Below, in pieces: positions 34,659-43,152 of a DNA stretch of 64,000 bases. The DNA lies in assembly GCA_050247155.1 (NCBI GenBank), contig JBFWUS010000027.1, forward strand, positions 1-64,000. Reading direction: 5' to 3'. A program made the position numbers and the translations under genes. The stretch is from Mesorhizobium_G sp050247155 (lineage in GTDB: Bacteria; Pseudomonadota; Alphaproteobacteria; Rhizobiales; Rhizobiaceae). Positions within the stretch are counted from its first letter, which is position 1. Every line of letters starts with the position of its first letter. Below the pieces are notes generated by a model, which saw only the letters and a program-made list of their open reading frames with translations, did no database searches and was not told the origin of the DNA.

Positions 34659-35461
34659 CGTGGCTTCGTCAAGCGGCGTTTGACTGCATAGACGCCCCCT
34701 CACCCGGCCCTTCGGGCCACCCTCTCCCCGCTGGGGAGAGGGGGACGGCGGCGATGTTGACTCCCTCCTCTCCCCAGCGGGGAGAGGGTGGCCCGAAGGG
34801 CCGGGTGAGGGGGTTGCGCAATCTGCCCCCAAGTCGGTTATGGATCTGGTGGCCCCGGCTTGATCGCATCCTGCTGACTCTTGCTGCCATGTTTGTGCTT
34901 GGAACCGGCGTTGTTGCGGCGCAAGAGACCCAGCCGATGGCTCCGGCCGCCGTGGTCGATCCTGCGAAGGGATTGCCGGCATGGGAGAAAGTATACGCCG
35001 TGTTCTCCCACCCGCGCTGCGCCAACTGCCATGTCGAGGGCGAGCGTCCGATGTGGTCAGGCACGCATTACGGCGCGACGCGCCCGCACGCCTTCAATGT
35101 TCAGCGCGGCGCTGACGGCTCAGGTTTCGGCAATTCGGGGCTGCGCTGCACGACCTGTCATTTCGAAAGCAATTCCAATGTTTTGCATGGGCCTCCAGGA
35201 GCCGAAAACTGGCATCTGGCGCCGCCGGAGATGGTCTGGTTCGGCAAGTCGTCGGCGGACATCTGCGCCCAGATCAAGGATCCGAACCGCAATGGCGGAC
35301 GCACGCTGGAAGACGTCGCCACGCATGTCCGCGACGACAAATTGGTCGGTTGGGGGTGGTCTCCCGGCCTGGGCCGTGAGCCGGCTCCGGGATCGGCCGC
35401 GGAAACTTTCGATGCGATCAAGATGTGGACGGATGCCGGTGCACCATGTCCGTCCGGTTAA
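34655..35461 (+). CDS. Dihaem cytochrome-like third subunit, with palindrome-encoded N-terminal insert
   Basis: A 268-residue protein with two haem c sites, CANCH (122-126) and CTTCH (165-169), and a signal-like hydrophobic stretch at residues 71-90 ending VVAAQ. It fits the cytochrome-like partner found with IorAB-type enzymes and would take electrons from the 2Fe-2S subunit in the periplasm. It starts at an ATG overlapping the Moco subunit stop (ATGA). Residues 14-53 are encoded by a GC-rich palindrome (34695-34813) that pushes the hydrophobic core unusually far from the N-terminus. A TTG at 34814 after the palindrome could be the functional start. Confidence 0.82.
   Translation: MTWLRQAAFDCIDAPSPGPSGHPLPAGERGTAAMLTPSSPQRGEGGPKGRVRGLRNLPPSRLWIWWPRLDRILLTLAAMFVLGTGVVAAQETQPMAPAAVVDPAKGLPAWEKVYAVFSHPRCANCHVEGERPMWSGTHYGATRPHAFNVQRGADGSGFGNSGLRCTTCHFESNSNVLHGPPGAENWHLAPPEMVWFGKSSADICAQIKDPNRNGGRTLEDVATHVRDDKLVGWGWSPGLGREPAPGSAAETFDAIKMWTDAGAPCPSG
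34695..34813. repeat. 119-bp palindromic element in the 5' end of the dihaem gene
   Basis: Two perfect 47-base inverted arms (34695-34741 and 34767-34813) around a 25-base loop. Each arm contains smaller palindromes: GGCCCTTCGGGCC and CCTCTCCCCGCTGGGGAGAGG. The frame of the dihaem gene stays open through it and gives a Pro/Gly/Arg-rich segment. This is a second, distinct family from the ispA element, although both are C-rich on one arm and G-rich on the other. Confidence 0.93.
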
Positions 35462-35502
35462 TCATGCCATGAATTTTTCTGTCTTTTTTGCACCGCAATA
35501 AT

Positions 35503-35539
35503 CATGTACAGACAAATTTCCGCACATGTACGAGCAAAT
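35503..35539. promoter_or_regulatory. Direct-repeat candidate regulator site upstream of the RND efflux genes
   Basis: The sequence CATGTAC, three variable bases, then (C/G)CAAAT-like sequence occurs twice, at 35503-35517 and 35525-35539, exactly 22 bp (two helical turns) apart. A third CATGT lies at 35552. The region is AT-rich compared with its surroundings and lies about 85-120 bp before the efflux adaptor start. It could bind a TetR- or MarR-type regulator, but no regulator gene is adjacent. Confidence 0.4.
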
Positions 35540-35623
35540 CGCATTTGAAGACATGTCGGACCAGCCCCATATCGAACGTCCTAGGGGACAGGTGGGCGCA
35601 CAGCGCAACGGATAAGAACGGCT

Positions 35624-36784
35624 ATGGCCAAATTCAGGTTCCACAAAATCGCGGCAGTTGCCGTCCTTATCGGTTTTGCCGCATGGATGGGAACAGGCAA
35701 GTTCTCTTCCGTGGGAAGCGCGTCTGCCGAAGGCGAGCATGCGCCGGCCGGGCAGGCAACGCCGGAGCAGCCGAAACCCGCCGCTGAAACGCCGCAAGCA
35801 ACCCCACGTACCGTGGCCGTGATCAAACCGCCACGCACGTCGCATGCGCGCGCGATTCGGCTGTCCGGGCAAACCGAAGCGGACAAGCGCGCCGTGCTTG
35901 GCACGCGCGCGGGCGGGATCATCCGCGAACTGCCGATCGACGAAGGTCAGCACGTCAACGCCGGCGACCTTATTGTGGCTCTCGACACCGAGGACAAGCC
36001 GGCAATGGTCGAGATGGCCAAGCAAGTGGTCAAGCAACGCGAGGCCGAACTTGCCGCATCGCAGCGCCTGACAAAGACCGGCGCGCAAGCCAAGCTTCAA
36101 CTCGACACTGCCGTTTCGGCTTTGGCGACGGCCAAATCTCAACTCGAGGCGGCGCAGGCCGAGTTGGACAAGATGCGCAACGTCGCTCCGTTCAGCGGTA
36201 TCGTCGACAAGGTGAATGTCGAAGTCGGCAGCTCTGTGATGCAGGGTGCGGAGATCGCAACGCTGCTGAGCCTCGATCCTGTGCTGGTGAAAGGCGAGGT
36301 CAGCGAACGCGACCTCAGATATCTGAAAATCGGCGACAGCGCCGAAGCCATGCTCGTCAACGGCGAGAAGGTGACCGGCAAAGTACGTTACATCAGCCGG
36401 GACGCTTCGCCGGCCACGCGCACGTTCCGCGTTGAGGTCGCGATCCCGAATGCCGATCTGCGCATTCCGGCGGGCATGACGGCGGAAATCACCTTGCGCG
36501 CCGCCGCGACCGATTCCGTGGTGCTGCCGCGTTCGGTGGTGACGTTGAGCGATAATGGCGATCTCGGCATTCGCGCGGTTGATGCGCAGTCGAAGGTTGC
36601 GTTCTATCCGATCGATCTTGTCGACGACTTGCCGCAGGGCCTGGTGCTCGGCGGCATTCCGGCCGACGCGCGCGTCATCGTGGCCGGGCAGGATCTTGTC
36701 AAGGAAGGCGACGCCGTGAAGGCGGTGGAAGCCGATCCCGAGACGATCAAGAAGCTGATCGGCGACGCAGCCGGCACGAATTAA
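35624..36784 (+). CDS. RND efflux periplasmic adaptor (membrane fusion protein)
   Basis: A 386-residue membrane fusion protein. An N-terminal anchor or signal (about residues 7-27) is followed by a Pro/Ala-rich linker. The lipoyl half-motifs are AGGIIRELPIDEGQHVNAGDLIVALD and MRNVAPFSGIVDKVNVEVGSSV, joined by a coiled-coil hairpin (about 130-185, with QREAELAASQRLTKTGAQAKLQLD). The beta-barrel and membrane-proximal domains complete it. It links the RND pump encoded 22 bp downstream to an outer-membrane channel, which is not in the window. Confidence 0.93.
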   Translation: MAKFRFHKIAAVAVLIGFAAWMGTGKFSSVGSASAEGEHAPAGQATPEQPKPAAETPQATPRTVAVIKPPRTSHARAIRLSGQTEADKRAVLGTRAGGIIRELPIDEGQHVNAGDLIVALDTEDKPAMVEMAKQVVKQREAELAASQRLTKTGAQAKLQLDTAVSALATAKSQLEAAQAELDKMRNVAPFSGIVDKVNVEVGSSVMQGAEIATLLSLDPVLVKGEVSERDLRYLKIGDSAEAMLVNGEKVTGKVRYISRDASPATRTFRVEVAIPNADLRIPAGMTAEITLRAAATDSVVLPRSVVTLSDNGDLGIRAVDAQSKVAFYPIDLVDDLPQGLVLGGIPADARVIVAGQDLVKEGDAVKAVEADPETIKKLIGDAAGTN

Positions 36785-36806
36785 GAACGAGCGAGGCCGG
36801 TAGGTC

Positions 36807-39800
36807 ATGGATATCGTCCAGCTTGCGATCCGGAATGCGCGCCTGACGCTTTCCGTCCTGGTGTTCCTGTTGATTGCGGGAGCACTGGCCTATCGCGCGG
36901 TGCCGAAAGAGGCCGAACCGGACGTCGCCATTCCGATCATGTACGTGTCCTTGATCTATCAGGGCATTTCGCCTGAAGACGCCGAGCGCCTTCTGTTGCG
37001 GCCGGTCGAGCAGCAGCTGAAGAATCTCAAGGGTCTGAAGGAGATGAAGTCGAACGCCTATCAAGGCGGCGCGAATGTCATCGTGGAGTTCGACCCTTCC
37101 GTGGACCTGGGCGACGCCTTGATCGAGACTCGCAACAAGGTGCAGGACGCCAAGCGGGACTTGCCGACGGGCGTCGAGGAGCCGACCGTCAACGAGGTCA
37201 ACATTTCCGAATTCCCGGTCGTCTTCGTGACGCTTTCCGGCGACATTCCCGAGCGCGTGCTGACGACGGCCGCCAAGACATTGCAGGATCGCGTCGAAGA
37301 GGTTCCCGGCGTTCTGGAAGCGCCGATCCAGGGTGCGCGCGACGAGATGGTCGAGGCCGTCATCGATCCGATGCGGCTGGCATCCTACAACATGCGCCTG
37401 GACCAGATGATCCAGGGCATCAGCCAATCCAACAACCTGGTTGCCGCCGGCTCTATCGAGGGCGCCGAGGGCAAATATGCGATCAAGGTGCCGGCGCTCA
37501 TCGAAACGCCCGAGGATGTCGCGAACCTGCCGGTCGTGTCGACCCCGGATGCTGTCGTGCGGGTGCGCGACCTGGCGACGGTTCGGTCAACCTTCGAGGA
37601 CCCGGAAACCATCGCGCGGCTGGATGGCAAACCCGCGATCGTGCTGGAGGTCAAGAAGCGCATCGGCGCAAATGTGGTCGAGACGATCGAAGGCGCCAAG
37701 CGCGTCGCGGAACAGTTCGTCGCCGAAAATAAGCAGACGATGCCTGACCTGAAGGTCACCTACACGCAGGATAAGTCGACCTTCGTCAATCAGCTTCTCA
37801 ACGATCTCCAGAATCACGTGCTGATCGCCGTGATCCTGGTTTTCATCGTCATTCTCTATGCGCTGTCGGGCCGCGCCTCGATGCTTATCGGCCTGGCTAT
37901 CCCGGCATCGTTCCTGATGGGTATTCTGGCCCTCGCGATGATGGGCTTCACGATCAACATGATCGTGCTGTTCTCGTTGATCCTGGCCGTCGGCATGCTT
38001 GTGGACGATGCGATCATCGTCACCGAATATGCCGAGCGGCGCATGTCGGAAGGCATGCCCAAGGCGCAGGCTTTCGAGGAGGCGGCCAAGCGTATGGCCG
38101 GCCCGGTCATCGCCGCGACGCTGACGCGTATCGCCGCCTTCTCGCCGCTGCTGTTCTGGCCCGGCATCGTCGGCGACTTCATGAAATATCTGCCGATCAC
38201 GCTGATCGTGACGCTGGCGGCCTCCATGGCTTACGCGCTGGTTTTCGCGCCGTCGATCGGCGCTATCATCGGCAAGGCGCCGCTGCACACGGAGGAAGAC
38301 CGCAAGGACGGTCTCTACATGGCGATCGTCAAGAAGGCGGTGCACTTCCCGATCACCGCGCTGGTGTTGACGGTGGCGCTGCTTTCCGGCGGCATGTACG
38401 CCTATGTGAAATATGGCAACGGCGTCGAGTTCTTCCCGACGGTCGAGCCAGACTACGGCCTGCTTTATGTGCATGCCCGCGGCAATCTTTCGCTGGCTGA
38501 AATGGACATCGCGACGCGTGAGGCGGAGCGCCGTATCCTTGGCTGGCCGGGTATAAAGTCGGTCTATACGCGTGTCGGCAAGACTCGTGGCGGCCAGGAT
38601 ATTCCAGAGGACGTCGTCGGCGTCATCAATTACGAGTTCATCGACTGGCGCGAGCGCAAGTCGGCACACGATATCCTCGACGACCTACGCGTCGCCATGG
38701 CGGGCATTCCGGGCGTCGATGTCGAGGTGCGCGTGCCGGATGCCGGCCCGCCGACCGGCAAGCCGATCCAGGTACAGCTTTCCGCCGTCGATCCGGCCGG
38801 TCTCAACGATTACGCCAAGCAGGTCGCCGCTGCGGTGACCAAGGTGCCCGGCGTCATCGACCTGTCTGACGGTCTGCCGCCGCCCGGTGTCGACTGGGCC
38901 CTCGAAGTCGATCGGTCGAAGGCCGCGCAATATGGCGTGTCGCCGATGGCTGTCGGGACGGTCGTGCAACTCGTTACGACTGGTCTCAAGCTGACCGACT
39001 ATCGCCCCGCCGGTGCGGACGATGCGGTCGATATCCGCCTTCGGCTTCCGGAGGATCGGCGTACGCTGGCCGCGCTCGACGAACTCCGCATTCAGACCGC
39101 CGACGGCTCCGTGCCGTTGGCCAATTTCGTCACGCGCAAGCCGGAGGCGACGGTCGGCATCCTGAACCGCATCGACGGCAAGCGCACGATCACCATCCAG
39201 GCGAACGTCGCCAATGGATTCCAGGTTGCCGAGGTGCAGGCTGCGACCAGCAAGGTTGTGGGCGACATGGCGAAGCCGGGGATCGAATGGAAGCTTGCCG
39301 GCTCGAATGAGGACAGCGCCGAGGCGGCCGCCTTCCTGTCGAATGCCTTCGGCGCGGCAATGTTCCTGATCTTCATCGTGCTTTTGGCGCAGTTCAACAA
39401 GTTCACCAGCGTCGTGCTGGTGCTGACCTGCGTCGTCATGGCGATCGTGGGCGCGCTGCTCGGCATGCTTTTGACCGGTCAGACTTTTGTGATCGTCATG
39501 TCCGGCATCGGCTTCATCGCGCTGGCGGGCGTCGTCGTGAACAACAACATCGTGCTGATCGACACTTATGACCGGCTTCGCGAGGAAGGCTGGAGCAAAT
39601 ATGATGCGATCCTGCAGACCTGCCGCGAACGTGCGCGTCCGGTCGTGCTGACGGCCGTGTCAGCCATTCTGGGCGTTTTGCCGATCGCCTTCGGGCTTGG
39701 TCTCGAAATTTTCCATCAGGAGACGACGATCAATGCGCCTTCGACGCAGTGGTGGATCGCGCTGTCGTCGGCGATTGTGTTCGGCCTCTCCTTTGCGACG

Positions 39801-39995
39801 GTGCTGACGCTGATCGTGACGCCGTCGATGCTGATGGTGTTCACCCGCGACAAGCGCAAACCAGGCCAGAAAGGCTTCTTTGGCCGCATGAAGGACCGCC
39901 TATTCTTCTGGCGCAAAAAGCAAGCCATCGGCGACACAAAGCCGGGCCCTGCTGTCGACGAACCGGCGGTTGCCTTCCCCAAAGCGGCCGAATAG
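36807..39995 (+). CDS. RND family efflux permease
   Basis: A 1062-residue inner-membrane pump of the HAE1 or closely related RND group. It begins MDIVQLAIRNARLTLSVLVF, has the two large periplasmic loops after helices 1 and 7, and in helix 4 the proton-relay motif SLILAVGMLVDDAIIVTEYAE with the paired aspartates. GIGFIALAGVVVNNNIVLIDTYDRLREEGW in the second half is the matching helix 10-11 motif. Substrates cannot be read; drugs, bile acids or plant phenolics are typical in rhizobia. It forms one operon with the adaptor and is ended by a terminator at 40014-40045. Confidence 0.95.
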   Translation: MDIVQLAIRNARLTLSVLVFLLIAGALAYRAVPKEAEPDVAIPIMYVSLIYQGISPEDAERLLLRPVEQQLKNLKGLKEMKSNAYQGGANVIVEFDPSVDLGDALIETRNKVQDAKRDLPTGVEEPTVNEVNISEFPVVFVTLSGDIPERVLTTAAKTLQDRVEEVPGVLEAPIQGARDEMVEAVIDPMRLASYNMRLDQMIQGISQSNNLVAAGSIEGAEGKYAIKVPALIETPEDVANLPVVSTPDAVVRVRDLATVRSTFEDPETIARLDGKPAIVLEVKKRIGANVVETIEGAKRVAEQFVAENKQTMPDLKVTYTQDKSTFVNQLLNDLQNHVLIAVILVFIVILYALSGRASMLIGLAIPASFLMGILALAMMGFTINMIVLFSLILAVGMLVDDAIIVTEYAERRMSEGMPKAQAFEEAAKRMAGPVIAATLTRIAAFSPLLFWPGIVGDFMKYLPITLIVTLAASMAYALVFAPSIGAIIGKAPLHTEEDRKDGLYMAIVKKAVHFPITALVLTVALLSGGMYAYVKYGNGVEFFPTVEPDYGLLYVHARGNLSLAEMDIATREAERRILGWPGIKSVYTRVGKTRGGQDIPEDVVGVINYEFIDWRERKSAHDILDDLRVAMAGIPGVDVEVRVPDAGPPTGKPIQVQLSAVDPAGLNDYAKQVAAAVTKVPGVIDLSDGLPPPGVDWALEVDRSKAAQYGVSPMAVGTVVQLVTTGLKLTDYRPAGADDAVDIRLRLPEDRRTLAALDELRIQTADGSVPLANFVTRKPEATVGILNRIDGKRTITIQANVANGFQVAEVQAATSKVVGDMAKPGIEWKLAGSNEDSAEAAAFLSNAFGAAMFLIFIVLLAQFNKFTSVVLVLTCVVMAIVGALLGMLLTGQTFVIVMSGIGFIALAGVVVNNNIVLIDTYDRLREEGWSKYDAILQTCRERARPVVLTAVSAILGVLPIAFGLGLEIFHQETTINAPSTQWWIALSSAIVFGLSFATVLTLIVTPSMLMVFTRDKRKPGQKGFFGRMKDRLFFWRKKQAIGDTKPGPAVDEPAVAFPKAAE

Positions 39996-40013
39996 CAACG
40001 TTCTGCCGATACG

Positions 40014-40045
40014 GCCCTCGTGACTGTGATCACGGGGGCTTTCTT
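40014..40045 (+). terminator. Terminator of the RND efflux operon
   Basis: A ten-pair stem, GCCCTCGTGA with TCACGGGGGC (one G-T pair), a six-base loop, and the T-rich run TTTCTT. It begins 18 bp after the permease stop. Confidence 0.78.
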
Positions 40046-40158
40046 ATTGCCGTGCACCCGATTCTCGGCTGCACATTGTGCTGTATCGCCAAGCGCTTGG
40101 AACCCTTTCGCCTTGTCTGGCGTTGTCCCGCCAATCCAGACGAGGTGGAGGGAAGTCG

Positions 40159-40317
40159 ATGACACTCAGTACAATTCTGATCATCATTCTGATCCTGATC
40201 TTAATTGGCGCCGTTCCGACATGGCCGCATTCGCGAGCCTGGGGCTATGGACCGTCCGGCATCGTCGGGGTGATCCTGGTCGTGCTGCTGATTCTGCTAT
40301 TGATGGGCCGAATCTGA
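40159..40317 (+). CDS. DUF3309 small membrane protein
   Basis: A 52-residue hydrophobic protein with two membrane segments (about 5-19 and 34-50) joined by a short PTWPHSRAWGYGPSG loop, which is the signature of DUF3309. A GGAGG site lies ten bases before the ATG. Such proteins are widespread in alphaproteobacteria, often many copies per genome, with unknown function. It stands alone between the RND operon and the convergent MFS gene. Confidence 0.9.
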   Translation: MTLSTILIIILILILIGAVPTWPHSRAWGYGPSGIVGVILVVLLILLLMGRI

Positions 40318-40379
40318 CGTCATCGGCTTACATACGAATCGCAAGAGGCGTGCTTTATGCGGCGCGCCTCTTTTTTGTG

Positions 40380-41570
40380 TCAGATCGGCACGGGATCCTG
40401 GACGGTTTCCCGATTGAGGTCGGCGGTTCGGGTCAATTTTGACATCAGGACCATAACAGCGAGAAAGATGGCGACGGCGATATAGACCGGCGCAAAACCG
40501 ACCTTGCCGCCGACAAAGCCGATCACTGAGGGCGCGACCAGAATGCCCGAGTAACCCATCGTGGTCACGACGCTCATGCCCGCGCCGGACGATACGCCCG
40601 GTTGATTGCCGGCCGCAGAAAACAGAATCGGCACCATATTGGCGACGCCCAAACCGGAAACCGCGAAGGCGGCGATTGCCAACCATGGCCACGGCGACAG
40701 CCCCGCCACCAGCATGCCGAGCGCCGAGATGATGCCTGAGACCCGAAAGGTAGCCACGGCACCATAGCGGTTGCGAATGCCGTCGCCGGCAAACCGCATC
40801 AGCGCCATCGCGCCCGAGAAGAAGGCAAAGGCAAAGCCGGCGGTGGCGATATCCGCTCCGAGTTCCTGGCGCATATAAAGAGCACCCCAGTCCAGCACCG
40901 CGCCTTCCGAGTTCATGCACAGCAGCGCCATGAAACCGATGACGTAGATCGTCGGGTCGCGCGGCAGAGAGAATTTTTGCCTTTCTTGGGTGACCGGGTG
41001 GTCGTCCGAAACGACGGCGCGGAAAGCCAGACCGACCGTAGCAAGCGCCGCCACCGTAGCCAGAAGCGCATGCGACATATGACCGTAGTTCTGGATCAAT
41101 ATGCCGCCCACGCCGCCGCCAATGAAGCCGCCGAGGCTCCAGAATCCGTGCGAGGACGACATAACCGCCTTCGTCAGTTTTCTTTCCACGACGACGGCGT
41201 TGGCGTTCATCGAGACGTCCATTGCGCCGATCGATCCGCCGAAGATGAACAGCGCGACCGCCGCCAAGGGGACATTGGGCGCGAGCGCGACCAGCAGCAA
41301 GCCGAAGATCATGGCGACGGCAAACAGTCTCAGCGTGTGCTGCGAGCCATTGCGCGCAATCAGATGCCCGGCCGCAACCATCGCGCAGACGGCTCCGAGC
41401 CCAAAGCCGAGGATCAGCAGACCGAGCGTGAATTCACTGATGCCGAGCCGTTCGACGAAAGGTGGGATTTGCGGCGCCCAGCTTCCCACCATGAAGCCGT
41501 TGATGAGGAACATGGCGCCGACCGCCCAGCGGCCACGCCGTGCTTCTGCCTGTTGATTGGTCGCATCCAT
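40380..41570 (-). CDS. MFS transporter, YbjJ-like
   Basis: A 396-residue major facilitator with 12 helices. The N-terminus after a short polar stretch is AVGAMFLINGFMVGSWAPQIPPFVERLGISEFTLG, typical of the YbjJ-like group, and the repeat LFIFGGSIGAMDVSMNANAVVVE is in the fifth helix region. An upstream TTG at 41588 would add six residues; the ATG at 41570 is chosen. Substrate is unknown; relatives are thought to move sugars or organic acids. Confidence 0.86.
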   Translation of the reverse strand: MDATNQQAEARRGRWAVGAMFLINGFMVGSWAPQIPPFVERLGISEFTLGLLILGFGLGAVCAMVAAGHLIARNGSQHTLRLFAVAMIFGLLLVALAPNVPLAAVALFIFGGSIGAMDVSMNANAVVVERKLTKAVMSSSHGFWSLGGFIGGGVGGILIQNYGHMSHALLATVAALATVGLAFRAVVSDDHPVTQERQKFSLPRDPTIYVIGFMALLCMNSEGAVLDWGALYMRQELGADIATAGFAFAFFSGAMALMRFAGDGIRNRYGAVATFRVSGIISALGMLVAGLSPWPWLAIAAFAVSGLGVANMVPILFSAAGNQPGVSSGAGMSVVTTMGYSGILVAPSVIGFVGGKVGFAPVYIAVAIFLAVMVLMSKLTRTADLNRETVQDPVPI

Positions 41571-41701
41571 CCGCTGGTCTCGCCGCAAGAACGCGGCGGA
41601 CGCTAAATCGGTTCAACTGCAAGTCAAGTTGAAGATCGGCCTTATGCGGGAACAAAGAACGCAAAGAGATGGTCCACAGACATACCACCCATGCTCGGAG
41701 T

Positions 41702-41998
41702 TCAGGATGGATAGAGTATGGCGGCGTAATCCATTGCGCCGTGCAAGATGTGCACTATCTCTATCCTGTCGGAATCGACTTTGAAGAAGATCAGGTAGTT
41801 GCCATGAACGCATCGGTGAATGCCGTATTGTTCGTAGCGTGGTACAAGCCCATAGCCGAGCGGCATGTCAGCGATGCGGGCTGCGTGGGCCTTCAATTCG
41901 TGAATGAATGTTAGCGCTCGTCTCGGGCTGTTTTTCGCGATGTAGTCGCCGATTGCCTCCAGATCGGTTTCGGCCTCGGCGGAAAAGACGACGATCAT
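41702..41998 (-). CDS. parE: ParE/RelE-family toxin
   Basis: A 98-residue type II toxin of the RelE/ParE superfamily. The fold signature is FSAEAETDLEAIGDYIAKNSPRRALTFIHELKAH followed by the strand MPLGYGLVPRYEQYGIHRCVHGNYLIFFKVDSDRIEIVHILHG, with Arg and His in the usual places. ParE toxins poison gyrase; RelE-type relatives cut mRNA, and sequence alone favours ParE. The start overlaps the antitoxin stop by four bases (ATGA). Confidence 0.92.
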   Translation of the reverse strand: MIVVFSAEAETDLEAIGDYIAKNSPRRALTFIHELKAHAARIADMPLGYGLVPRYEQYGIHRCVHGNYLIFFKVDSDRIEIVHILHGAMDYAAILYPS

Positions 41999-42246
41999 TC
42001 GTCGGCCATTGCGGCGTACTTCCGTTCCAAACGGTCAAAGACCTCGTCGGCATCTTTGACGCGACCCGCTTCGACGTCCGCCAGCCCACGCTTGATCGAT
42101 GCATCCAGAGCGGCCAGCCGGGCTTCGCGGTCCTGGATTAGACGAACGCCTTCACGCAGGACCTCGCTCTTTGAGCCATAGCGGCCGCTCTCGACAAGCT
42201 TTGAGACGAAAGCCTCGAGTTGGGCTCCAAGCTCGGCACTGATCAT
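41995..42246 (-). CDS. parD: ParD-family antitoxin
   Basis: An 83-residue antitoxin. The N-terminal ribbon-helix-helix (MISAELGAQLEAFVSKLVESGRYGSKSEVLREGVRLIQDRE) binds operator DNA, and the C-terminal helix ending RLERKYAAMADE would wrap the toxin. GGAG lies seven bases before the start. It precedes its toxin with a four-base overlap. The inverted repeat 20 bp upstream is a likely autoregulatory site. Confidence 0.93.
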   Translation of the reverse strand: MISAELGAQLEAFVSKLVESGRYGSKSEVLREGVRLIQDREARLAALDASIKRGLADVEAGRVKDADEVFDRLERKYAAMADE

Positions 42247-42266
42247 TGGGCATCTCCGATGTCACT

Positions 42267-42281
42267 TGATAATAGTTATCA
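42267..42281. promoter_or_regulatory. Candidate ParD operator
   Basis: A perfect inverted repeat, TGATAA and TTATCA, with a three-base spacer. It lies 20 bp upstream of parD in an AT-rich stretch, the usual position of a ribbon-helix-helix autorepressor site that overlaps the -10 element. Confidence 0.6.
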
Positions 42282-42340
42282 GGACCGGCGCATGCAAGAA
42301 TCCGTGGCGCTCTGCAAGCGCCCAAGAATAAAGCCAGCAA

Positions 42341-43018
42341 TCAGATCAATGCCGGCTGCCGCCATTTCGCGGCGATCAGGCGGTAAGGGATCAGCGCAAA
42401 CACCGCGATCAGCAGCTTCACGGAAAAATCGCCAACGGCCCAGGAGATCCAGCGCGCGGTCTCGGTCGAGAATACGCCAAGCAGCGGGGCTGGCTCCAGC
42501 GCGAAGGCATCGTCTGGGCCGATGAAGGCGAAGGCGCTGGCGAAGGCAATGCCGAAGAAGATCGCCGTATCGAACACCGAACCGGCCAAGGTGCCGAAGA
42601 TCGGCGCGCGCCACCAGCTCTGCCGGCGCAGCCAATTGAATACGGTGACGTCGAGAAGCTGTGCGGTCAGGAACGCCGCGCCCGAGGCGACGGCGATGCG
42701 CACCAGCCGGTCGGCCGCGGTCTCGAATTCGATCAGGCCGGCCTTGAACAGCAGCGGCGGCACGAGGATCGAGCAGACGACAGCCGTCATGAAGCCGACG
42801 AACACGATGCGCCGTGCGACGGCCGGGCCGTATTTGCGGTTCGCGAGATCGGTGACCAGGAAAGCGAACGGATAGGTGAACGCGGCCCACGTCAGGATGT
42901 CGGCAAGCTGCAGGGAGCCGAGCGTGCCCTGCACCGGGAACTGCACGAACACATTTGATGCCACGACGACCAGCGCCATCGCGACAACAAACGGAATGTA
43001 AGCGGAAATGCTCTTCAT
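42341..43018 (-). CDS. yhhQ: Queuosine precursor transporter, YhhQ family
   Basis: A 225-residue membrane protein of the vitamin-uptake-like (VUT/YhhQ) family, which imports queuine precursors such as preQ0 and preQ1. Characteristic segments are VVVASNVFVQFPVQGTLGSLQLADILTWAAFTYPFAFLVTDLANRKYG at the N-terminus and the central LLDVTVFNWLRRQ plus GSVFDTAIFFGIAFA. Six helices can be traced. The leader between rpmB and this gene shows no preQ1 riboswitch consensus. It is on the same strand as rpmB upstream, with a terminator-like hairpin between. Confidence 0.9.
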   Translation of the reverse strand: MKSISAYIPFVVAMALVVVASNVFVQFPVQGTLGSLQLADILTWAAFTYPFAFLVTDLANRKYGPAVARRIVFVGFMTAVVCSILVPPLLFKAGLIEFETAADRLVRIAVASGAAFLTAQLLDVTVFNWLRRQSWWRAPIFGTLAGSVFDTAIFFGIAFASAFAFIGPDDAFALEPAPLLGVFSTETARWISWAVGDFSVKLLIAVFALIPYRLIAAKWRQPALI

Positions 43019-43050
43019 TTTTTTATCCTGGGTGATGGAACCAGCCGACG

Positions 43051-43074
43051 ATAAAACCGGCGGCGTGCGCCGGC
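43051..43074 (-). terminator. Terminator-like hairpin downstream of rpmB
   Basis: On the minus strand CCGGCG and CGCCGG pair around a five-base loop and are followed by TTTTAT. It lies 79 bp after the rpmB stop and 33 bp before the yhhQ start, so it should reduce read-through from rpmB into yhhQ. Confidence 0.6.
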
Positions 43075-43084
43075 ATGTTTCAGC

Positions 43085-43121
43085 GGAGCCTTGTCTGCAT
43101 CCCCACGCTGGACAAGGCTCC
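43085..43121 (-). terminator. Long-stem hairpin after rpmB
   Basis: GGAGCCTTGTC pairs perfectly with GACAAGGCTCC over 11 bases around a 15-base loop, 32 bp after the rpmB stop. There is no T run, so it may be an mRNA-end stabiliser working with the neighbouring hairpin at 43051-43074. Confidence 0.5.
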
Positions 43122-43152
43122 CGAGCGGTCCCCCGCCCGAATTTCTAGACGA

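Noticed and set aside
35462..36808. A 448-codon minus-strand frame over the RND adaptor
   Set aside because: The opposite strand encodes a complete membrane fusion protein with lipoyl motifs. The antisense frame has no recognisable domain.
43019..43150. preQ1 riboswitch before yhhQ
   Set aside because: The leader shows two hairpins but none of the conserved preQ1 class sequences, so the hairpins are better read as rpmB transcript ends.
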